A stretch of 64,000 nucleotides of DNA from Trichoplax adhaerens. Taxonomy: Eukaryota > Placozoa > Uniplacotomia > Trichoplacea > Trichoplacidae. The number at the start of each line of letters is the position of its first letter. Position 1 is the stretch's first letter. The stretch is from contig NW_002060948.1 of assembly GCF_000150275.1 (NCBI RefSeq), forward strand, positions 507,066-571,065, written 5' to 3'. Positions 55,601 to 64,000 of this stretch are shown one piece after another. Both the position numbers and the translations under genes were made by a program. The notes under the pieces are model-generated. The model did not search any database, was not told where the DNA came from, and saw nothing but the letters and a program-made list of their open reading frames with translations.

Positions 55601-58600
55601 ATATAAGCATACGTACCAATTTCCCTTTGCAGCAAATTTACCGCCAACTCTTAGCAAATCTCAAGTTAGCAATCTGCGAAAACACTTAAAAGTAAACATT
55701 GCTTTTGCTAGTTGCTTTTCTGCTTCCATAAATTACATTAATGACTATCGTTCTATCTAATACCATTAATTGATATTGAATAGATACAATTTATGACACT
55801 TCTTAAAAATCCGGTTTCTATCGAGTACCAGTCGGTATTAGCGGCTATTTTATCAGATCTTGGTGTCACAGGGAATGAGGTTAGTTATACTGGCTGATTA
55901 TCTAATATTTAATATTGGATTAATAATCTTAATGAACAAGAGACTATGTATCCGATAAAAATATAATTTTTTAATAGATTTCAAGAAACCTACCCAAAAT
56001 TCATGCCACTGAATCGCTAAAAAGAAGTTCTATGTAAATAATGAGCTATTATCATAATCTGTATTAATTTTTAAGGTTGTAAATCGTGCGAAATTACGTA
56101 TCAAACTGAATTCTCTTTATAGTACCGATCTAGATAGCGAGCGACCTCCTAAAAAGTTACGGATAGGAGTTAGTACATTTATTTAAGTTGTCTAGCCTTA
56201 ACATATCGATTATGAGACAAAGAATTTGATGCCTTAGCTCATAGTACGGTTATATATTACACCAGGAGAACAGAACTTCAGACGCAAAAATTACCGATAT
56301 TAAGATTGAGTCTGGATCAATCGAAATAAACAGAACTGCAGAAGAAATAATTCAAAAGCTAAATTCGAATGAAACCGTAGTCAATCTGGTTTTTGCTAGT
56401 ATTCATCGACTACCTAATCGGATGCCCTCAATATTTCAAGACTGTCATACACCTATCGTATCTGCTGGAAGTAAAATTCAAATAGCTCACTTAGCTAGAT
56501 TACTAGCAACTCAAATGCTTTCTACAGACAATAGTAATATTGAAAGCAGTGAAAGTGACATGGTACGTCCTATAATATTAGTGTTAGCTCTGTTCATACA
56601 TTGGATTATAAATTTATTTAATACAGATATTTATAATAACTTAGATGCCTACTTTGAGGGATGTAAAATCTGAATATCCGCGGTCTATCAAAGTAAGATT
56701 ATTTTATAGTCTTTCGTTACATGCTCATATGTTAAACATAACGATTTTTATTTCTCTTTTTACTTTAATCCATAAAAAAAATTACCTAGATTGCCGGCTT
56801 AAAAGAGAAACATTCTGAATCTACGGTAAGATGGCAATAATTTATCTTAGATAAAGCCTCATTTCCTGATTACATCACTACGATTAATTATTACAGCGAT
56901 CTAGGAAAATTAAGCAGTTTAGCTTAAGTAGTTTGGTAAATTACAACATGAATATTGGAGAAAAGCAAGCACTGTCTTTGAGTGCTTTTGAAAGAATGCT
57001 GAAAGGCGAAGGTTTGTAGGATTTTAGAATATGACTGCGCTTCAGATAGCACCAAATAACTAAAACTTTATTTGCCATTAAAGAAACATCGAGACTATCT
57101 ACTGCTGTAGATTTTATAATATTTAATTCTTGAGCATCCAAAAATGTTCTAATCACGCTCTTCCTCGTATATTTAGAAAATGCTCATCATGCTGGTATGG
57201 CACTGGTAAGGATGATTATAGATTTTACTGTTACCTTTATGCAGTCGTACTTATATTTGATATTTATCATTTATTAACAGGAACGGATTCAAGTTTTAGT
57301 GGGCTTAGCAACTCAGCTGCGAGGCGAAGTGGCAAATGGTAAATGAAAGCTGTTTGATGTAACACTAATTTATTTAAAGTCTTTAATCATACTAATTTCA
57401 TACCGTTTTGTGTAGCTTTCAGAAATTATATATTTGAAGATATCAGAGGTCGCTTTGAACTGGCGTGCACATGGCTTACGAAAGAGTACTTGCTGTCACT
57501 TGCAGCTTCTAGCCAGAGTACTGAAATCAAAAACGATAATGATGGCTACAGCCAGTGCTTAGCCGAGATACTGAAAGAATTAACGGATAAATTAGATAAG
57601 GAAGATAAGTAAGTTTATCTCTTTTAAAATCGTATTCTGTCTGGATTTAATCTTATCCATTCTATTTTAGACTTTTCACCCATTTCTGTCTTGAGATACC
57701 TCGATTCACATCTGTAGCTTATAAAGTGATCGAAGATTATAGCAAGAATGAGGTCTACCAGCTAATATACCATCATTATCAGCTGTGCTTCGTAAAAATA
57801 TTTGATCGATCTCATAGTTTTTTGTCTTTTTCTTATTTTAGGGTTCTTCTAAATTAGGATTGAGTACTATGTATGAATTAATACTTCGAAGGCCAGTTAC
57901 AAAAGCTCCTTTAATGCAGAAATTACTAGATTTAACTGTTTTCGAAAATGAGCAGGTAGCGCATGCCGAAAAAAATACTTACTGTTAATAAAATTCGATT
58001 CTAATCCCTCTAGCTTTTAGTAGAAATTCTATGATTATATCATTAATAGATCCAACTTCAGGCTTCTCATGTAGTGAAGAAATTATATAATAAAGCAGAA
58101 CTTGCACCAATTATAGAGGCAAGTTCTAAATTATCAGATTTACTTTAGAAGTTATTTTAAAATAGTTATATTTGTTTTTCATACTTTATCAGCGACGTGC
58201 ATTGGAAAATCTGGAGATGGTTTTACAAATCGGTATTTTTTTTCTATGTTTGTAGTTTAAGATAATATTCCTTAGCAATCTTAACGCTTATTTTGTCTAT
58301 GTCTGAACTTCTTTTAAGGCGACAATCAATCCAACCAATGGAGTGAAGATTCCATCAAAATGCATATGTCACTATTCATGTCACTCTTGCCCAAAAATCA
58401 TGTTATCATTCACAAGTCTGTTAATATTAAAGATCAGTTAAATACAGATATTGAAATCGATTAAAGACAAATAATTAATTTTTAAAATATTTTCTCTTTA
58501 GTTTAGCTAATATGTACGGAAAAGCAACATCAAATGTGAAGCGAGTCATTTTAAGACAAATAGAACATCCTATTCGCAATATTGGAATGTCTTCACCGGA

Positions 58601-60121
58601 GCTATTGAAGTTTTTCGAACAAGTACCTTCTGGTACTGAGACTTTACTAACAAGAATTTTATATATTTTCACGGATAAGAGTATGCCAAGTCAAGAATTA
58701 ATTCGTAAAGTTCGTGAGGCTTACTATGGGAAGAAATTAGATGTTCGTGCATTGATTCCCATCATAAATGGTCTGGAAAAGGTTAAAAGTGAATTAAGTC
58801 TGTAGCTATTGATTGATTGATTTTATGCCTAAAAAAATGAATTAAAAATGTGAAATTTTAATTTTAGAGTGAAGTCATTGGAGCTTTACCTAAGTTAATG
58901 AAGCAATCAGCGAAGGTCGTTAAAGAAGTCATTACGCGACTTATAAATCCATTCTCAGGTAGGGCTATTTCTTTCCCGTTAAGGTATACCATCACAAACG
59001 ACGATTTCCAATTTTATTGCTATAATCTTGCAATTAAGATGTAGAAGAATCTGTCGGTCCTCGGCAGACGAGTCCTTTAACTCCGTCTGAGTTGTTATTA
59101 GCCTTACATCAAATAGAGGATGATGTTAAGTCGGCTATCAAAGGTATTCTGCGGCATTGGATGTAGTTCATTTGCAATTCGTATGCATGTCAAAAAGACT
59201 AAAATTGAGCTTTATACTTTATAGCTATAGGTTTTTGTTTAAGTGAGAAAAGTACATTTACCCAAGAAGTTTTAGCTGGTGTTTTACAGCAAATGTTAGA
59301 ACGTACTACTATCCCGATTTTGTTCATGAGGACGGTAAGTTGTGTCATATACAATCGTATGCAGGTATACATTTTGATCATGCAAATAATTAAATTCATC
59401 ATATAATCACTTCAGGTAATACAAACTCTACAATCCTACCCGAAATTAATATCGTTTGTGATGAATGTATTATCTAGGCTGATTACAAAGCAGGTTAAAT
59501 AGTAAAGCCCTTAATGATCTTCACTACCATAAAATTAATAGACTGATATTATAATTTCTTTTTCTGCACCTAGATCTGGAAGCAAACTAAAGTTTGGCAG
59601 GGCTTTATAAAGTGTTGTCAGGCTAGCTATATGTAGTATTTAAATTTGTTATCAGTTTTATATTGTAATTATTAGCTTTTACGGATGGCATAAATTAATG
59701 TCAAGGATGTCTTCAAAAATTTTATATTTTTATATTCAATTTGTTGCATTTGTAGATTACAACGCCACAATCATACCCGGTCTTACTACAGCTCCCAGCA
59801 CATCAGTTAGAAAGTGTTTTTCAGGTACTCACTAACTCAATTTGGGTTCTGTTGAAATATGGCGCTTTAATATTATTTTTTCCTGATTAACGTTTAGATT
59901 GCTCCGTCTTTACAACACAATCTTAGGCAACACATTAATCTCCTAACACTAAATCAGGTTCGTAAATACTATGAAAACAGATTTGTAGTTCGTTAAATGT
60001 TGCATTAATCGAAAAATATTTCATCTTATAGAGAGCGCATATACCGCAGTCGCTCTTATTTACCATTGAAAATTACGTAGTAGAGAATGGGAAAGAAAGC
60101 CACGATAACAAAGAGACTTGA
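52697..60121 (+). CDS. SYMPK: Symplekin, mRNA 3'-end processing scaffold
   Basis: Scaffold of the cleavage and polyadenylation and histone pre-mRNA 3'-processing machinery, binding CPSF/CstF subunits and the CTD phosphatase Ssu72. Thirty-four exons (first 52697-52792, last 60032-60121, total 3,237 bases) give 1,078 residues; vertebrate symplekin is about 1,270 because of a long Pro-rich tail absent here. The N-terminal HEAT domain includes LETDAKEKLVYLKQIQEL, EMLAFQHEKSADVQKFILG, ISLTQHENTGVRTSALKYCE and PMHFGIIIACLESL. A basic linker (PPKKLRIG) follows. The symplekin C-terminal domain includes IPRFTSVAYKVIEDY, LGLSTMYELILRRPVTKAPL, SLLPKNHVIIHNLANMYGKA, QIEHPIRNIGMSSPELLKFF, LIPIINGLEK, VWQGFIKCCQ and PQSYPVLLQLPAHQLESVF. 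The ATGGCGGCGG start is well placed. Two introns use GC donors. The 55,167 donor (ATG|GTTGGT) is weak and was chosen because it alone keeps frame. Confidence 0.96.
58119..58192 (+). other. GC-AG intron in symplekin
   Basis: Exon end ATAGAG is followed by GCAAGT, the strong consensus of GC-type donors, and the next exon begins after TTTATCAG. A GT donor in the right phase is not available and the flanking protein matches the family on both sides. Confidence 0.85.
59622..59755 (+). other. Second GC-AG intron in symplekin
   Basis: The exon ends TGTTGTCAG (VWQGFIKCCQ) and continues GCTAGC; the next exon starts after TTTGTAG with the sequence for ITTPQSYPVLLQL. The family requires the junction at this point, so a GC donor with a poor downstream match is inferred. 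A sequence change of T to C at the donor is the alternative. Confidence 0.65.
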
Positions 60122-60682
60122 TAATGATATAGAAGAACTGATTTTATTTATTCTGTGATTGATGAAATCAATACATCATGAATATTCTACATTTCAAATC
60201 GAATCATAGATTATATAGTTTGCAGTACTTTCTTATAGCAAATTGTTGTAAAGTCTTATTTGTGATGCTTTAGTAGAATATATTTAAGTTTTTCATGGAA
60301 CGATGTAACTCTAGGATAAGTTATGAATGCAAATTCCTGAAGAACGTTTCTACAGAGTTCTGTGAACTTTTAACTCTTCAACGACAAATAAGCCGTAAAA
60401 TTTTTTATATATTATAAGAGATATACGTACATTACACTCCTGTACATTACCATCCTGTAATCAAATGTTATAAACTTTCTGCCGAGTTTAAAAAGTTTGT
60501 AAGTAGGTACAAGAATAATAGTTTATGAATCATGTAATCTGTTAACATGTTTATAATAGTAGAAATTGAACACTTTATTCTATTTCAACTACCCGACAAT
60601 TTAAAACATTAAATTAAAATAGTTCTTTATAAGAATTATAGTATGCCTTTATTGTGAACCGTTTGCTTTATCGATCTGATAC
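60122..60682. other. Intergenic between convergent genes
   Basis: This gap of 561 bases carries the 3' ends of symplekin and of the intronless membrane-protein gene. No feature was recognised. Confidence 0.5.
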
Positions 60683-62977
60683 CTAACAATGATCAACTTG
60701 ATGATCTCGCTGATCATTTGAGGTAGTTTCCATAATATCTACAGACCTGTTACCATCTAGACTTAGATGATCTATCGGTGGTGATGGCTTTACAACTTTA
60801 ATTTTGTAGTACTTTACTAATATAATAATAAAAATGACAATTAAAGTTACTAGGACTGTCATACAGGCTATAACTATTGACCAAACTGCCAACGTGGACA
60901 GTGCGGGAGTTATGGAAGTTGGAGTTGGTGTAGGACTCGAATAGTTAGATCTTTTAGTCACCCTACTGTTGATAAATGTAATTCTTTGACCGTTAGGAAA
61001 CAAGAATTGCGTCGTATTGACTGGGGGACTAGTATTAGAACGCTTCTTTCGATTTAATCTATAATTTACGCTAGAGTCGAAATTATTATGATACAGAAAC
61101 TGCATTATGTAATCCATGCGATCATGATACAGTAAAAAATTAAGTTTAGTTATAGTATCTGTTACAGCTTTTGGTAATAAACTAAGATCTAAGTTATCGC
61201 GATACCGGTTAAAGTTAATAATAACAGTATGCCAGTTAACACCAGGCCTAAGGATGATATTATGTGATGAATTGCCCGTTATAACTACAATCATTCGTTT
61301 ATGATCAACATGCAAACTTTGATTTTTAAAACTGTGAAATATTGTAATCGGAAGTGTCTTATCTGTTCTAGTTTTAATTAATTTTAAATTGAAATTAATA
61401 GGATCAAAATTATGTATCCTTAACTTATCTTGTTCATTATTAACCACTTTAATGTCGGCGTGTATAGCACTAGTGTGATTATTTATAATATGAAGAGAAA
61501 ATATAGTATCTTGCTGAACAGTCATAAATCTTCCAGGTATTATAACACCTTTCGAATCAGTAGTATAGATGAAAGGGCCTTTTAATAGTATTTGATTGAA
61601 TATCAAATTACCGCTTGCTGTGCCATCGATTAAATCTTGCCCAAATGAAAAGGTTGAAAAGTGAAAGGTGTTATTTAGCCCGGTAAATATTTCACAAGCT
61701 GGGCTACTTATTATTTGCATATTTCCTTGAGCACCTAAAATTTGATTGTTCCTACTTTGACCAAAAGCGATTTTTTGGCTGTATTGATCTGTTGTAATTA
61801 CTGTTTCAATAGTGGATTGATTTAAAATATCTTGAAAAGTCCAGTCATTTCCATAGTGACTTAAGATGGATCGATCTCTAACCGATGGATTAAAAAATTG
61901 AAACAGGGGTACTGGGCCGCTGATAGAAATAATGACTTTGCTCATGCCAGCTGTAGGTATTTGATGAGATAATTTAGAGAAAGCTGTTACTTGATCTGTT
62001 ATAATCCTAGCCCATGAAATCATCTTGCAAAGATCGGAAAGCGATAATAACTGATCTACGTTATGATGAAATAGAGCCTTAATAATTAGATGAATATACC
62101 CAAGTTGATCTACATTATCGATCAATAACCTGTTGTATGTATCTATAGTTAAAATGCCTGGAATATTAAGCAATTGATCAATACTTTGATTTAAACCGTA
62201 ATGAAAATTATAATTTGAAAACTGATTACGTCCATTAGGTGACAGAAACGTGTAAACAAGAGATAAACTCAGTAATTGCCCAGCCGTTATCCGTTTAAAC
62301 GTTTTAAGATGCATGTGAAGTTGATTCTTGAGCCAATAGCCTAATCTTGTTAACTGACGATAAAAATGCTTTACTGCAGATGTGGGTAACTGATTAGTTA
62401 ACATCAAATTGATTATTTTGTTAGCTTGATCCATTTTTAGTGCTGTATGTCCGCAATAAATATCACGGGCAGATTGATCATCAATCCGTAGTATGGTTGA
62501 AAAATTAGCAATACCACTTAAGCTCTTCTTTGTAATATGAGCGGATGATAAAGAATACCAAGAATTTAGGTCTAGTTGAGCATTTAAGATAATGTTAGAA
62601 GAATTCGGAGGACATGTACAGTTAACTAACGATCGCTGGCTCTTATGATTACATCGAGCGATTAATTTTTCACCAAATAATTTTTCATATAACTGATACC
62701 AAATCGTAATATAGACTTGATTTGTCATAGCATATTTAGACTGTGGATGAATACCGCTGATGCCGGAATTGGGTATAATATGATCCAAATCAAAAGATAA
62801 TCTATCAAGTTGATAGAAGTATACTTGTAATTGCTCTTGATCTTGATGTTGAATTTGAGTTAGAATAGGACACAAAACATGATTTCTATGAATAACTAAC
62901 GCAGATGTTATTGTTAATTCAGTATTAACCAGAATAAAAATGACTACAGCCCATAAAATGGTACCATAACGAGCCAT
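60683..62977 (-). CDS. Unrecognised intronless type I membrane glycoprotein
   Basis: One uninterrupted frame of 764 codons from the chosen ATG (an in-frame ATG 36 codons upstream at 63085 would give 800). The chosen start gives a good signal peptide: MARYGTILWAVVIFILV then polar residues and TSA near 24-26. The ectodomain has many N-x-S/T sites and few cysteines, including NCTCPP. A polybasic RKKRS near 643 looks like a furin-type cleavage site, with a second KR about 30 residues later, then a Ser/Thr/Pro-rich stalk (NYSSPTPTPTSITP). A strong transmembrane helix follows at about 692-721 (VWSIVIACMTVLVTLIVIFI), then a 43-residue cytoplasmic tail. I recognise no domain. It is the only long single-exon gene in an intron-dense window, which may mean a retrogene, a transferred gene or a fast-evolving lineage-specific gene. 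That it is a real gene is nearly certain from its length. Confidence 0.85.
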   Translation of the reverse strand: MARYGTILWAVVIFILVNTELTITSALVIHRNHVLCPILTQIQHQDQEQLQVYFYQLDRLSFDLDHIIPNSGISGIHPQSKYAMTNQVYITIWYQLYEKLFGEKLIARCNHKSQRSLVNCTCPPNSSNIILNAQLDLNSWYSLSSAHITKKSLSGIANFSTILRIDDQSARDIYCGHTALKMDQANKIINLMLTNQLPTSAVKHFYRQLTRLGYWLKNQLHMHLKTFKRITAGQLLSLSLVYTFLSPNGRNQFSNYNFHYGLNQSIDQLLNIPGILTIDTYNRLLIDNVDQLGYIHLIIKALFHHNVDQLLSLSDLCKMISWARIITDQVTAFSKLSHQIPTAGMSKVIISISGPVPLFQFFNPSVRDRSILSHYGNDWTFQDILNQSTIETVITTDQYSQKIAFGQSRNNQILGAQGNMQIISSPACEIFTGLNNTFHFSTFSFGQDLIDGTASGNLIFNQILLKGPFIYTTDSKGVIIPGRFMTVQQDTIFSLHIINNHTSAIHADIKVVNNEQDKLRIHNFDPINFNLKLIKTRTDKTLPITIFHSFKNQSLHVDHKRMIVVITGNSSHNIILRPGVNWHTVIINFNRYRDNLDLSLLPKAVTDTITKLNFLLYHDRMDYIMQFLYHNNFDSSVNYRLNRKKRSNTSPPVNTTQFLFPNGQRITFINSRVTKRSNYSSPTPTPTSITPALSTLAVWSIVIACMTVLVTLIVIFIIILVKYYKIKVVKPSPPIDHLSLDGNRSVDIMETTSNDQRDHQVDHC

Positions 62978-63085
62978 ATTCAGGGAATTTGAACTGATTT
63001 TATAAAACGAGTTCAAAATCGTTTGAATTGAATTACCTATGTCATGTGATTGTAGCAGCAAGTAAAGAGGTAGAAAAAGATTCAA

Positions 63086-64000
63086 CAGTCAATAATATAA
63101 CGTAAATGGTATAAAAAATCTTATAACTCGTTGATAACTAAAAACGAAAGATTAGCTCGCTATTTAAAAAATGGAGTAAAGAAAACAGTACTGAATTCAC
63201 AACCATATTGCTCCCAAGCTTGGGTAAAAAGAACGTGTCTTTCTACAGGATGGGCTAGTATCTTATTAAATAGCGTAAATAGTGATAATTTCTTATCACG
63301 TCGCTTATAATACTGAACCATATGCTTTGAATTAAGGCTAATCAATAGTTCTTTTCCTTAAATCTTATCAAATTATTTATCGATTTAGGCGGATTAACTT
63401 AATTATTTAGTGTATTTATATATAAATTTGAAGACCTGGAGTAATTTACATATTTTTCTTACCACGAATCATATTTTCCTACCATTTCGTCGTTATTAAA
63501 GGTTATACAATTACAAAAGATGTACATACGTAAATGTGTGACTATTATTAATACTACTGATGCCATAACTAGATATGATGACCTTCATTAATTTGAAACT
63601 AGATTTACGTTTCTTATAATAAACAACTATTAGGTCGCTAAATGTTTCTTAATTGTACACGTATATTGAATATAAATGAATCATTCATGATACAAGATTG
63701 TAAACATATTGTTTTTTCTGTTACAAGTAGATAGCATAGTTGATATATTAATTATTCGATCGAAGTATATTTAGTACTTCTGATCTGTAAAAATAATAAC
63801 CAAAAGGATTAGCTAAAGTAAGTAAAATATGAATACTTTTTATGTTCACGGTAGAAGCTTTCTTTCGTCATAGTCCTATGCATAGATAAATGATTGCCCC
63901 ATACATGTATGCGTGAGGTGCACTTCGAAATTACAAGTAAAAAGGCGTTAAAGTTCTTATAAATGTCTTTCCACATTTTCGGAAATATCGATTTTAAAAG
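63086..64000. other. Flank, nothing recognised
   Basis: AT-rich sequence upstream of the intronless gene to the end of the window. It probably includes that gene's promoter. A 61-codon frame at 63,160-63,345 (minus) has no supporting evidence. Confidence 0.5.

Overview
The window is eukaryotic, animal-type nuclear DNA: AT-rich, with genes cut into many short exons joined by GT-AG introns mostly of 70-300 bases, and proteins that read as clear orthologues of conserved animal genes. The spacing (about eight genes in 64 kb), intron density and base composition suggest an early-branching animal, most likely a placozoan (Trichoplax/Hoilungia-like). That assignment is inference; no species marker such as rRNA is present. 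I rebuilt the gene models by hand by joining exons at splice sites and checking that every junction keeps frame.

Layout. 1-2,014: repeat-rich DNA (MITE-like element, second dispersed repeat, minisatellite). 2,015-6,105 (+): five-exon gene for an unrecognised basic/low-complexity protein. 8,074-10,433 (-): TATA-binding protein, with a MITE copy in one intron. 10.4-15.6 kb: repeats only. 15,661-18,370 (-): CCDC42/CFAP73-type coiled-coil axonemal protein. 20,060-22,183 (-): Maf/ASMTL-type nucleotide pyrophosphatase containing a U12-type AT-AC intron and a 15-base microexon. 22,888-23,421 (+): small three-exon single-pass membrane protein. 27,725-36,845 (+): CFAP36 (CCDC104), whose first three introns are swollen by several unrelated families of decayed tandem repeats. 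41,617-47,685 (-): protein phosphatase 4 regulatory subunit 3 (PP4R3/SMEK), 16 exons. 50,294-51,899 (-): EAPP. 52,697-60,121 (+): symplekin, 34 exons. 60,683-62,977 (-): intronless gene for an unrecognised type I membrane glycoprotein.

The genes are housekeeping (TBP, symplekin, PP4R3, EAPP, Maf) or ciliary (CFAP36, CCDC42-like) and do not form an operon or pathway. Two pairs are divergent over short gaps and may share promoters: Maf/small membrane protein (704 bases) and EAPP/symplekin (797 bases); each gap carries a dispersed repeat copy.

The most unusual material is non-genic: the array-filled CFAP36 introns, including one array that repeats the intron's own 3' splice-site region about nine times; a three-copy MITE-like family that keeps a short hydrophobic reading frame; and a patchy distribution of palindromic GTACAGTAC/TACTGTAC motifs.
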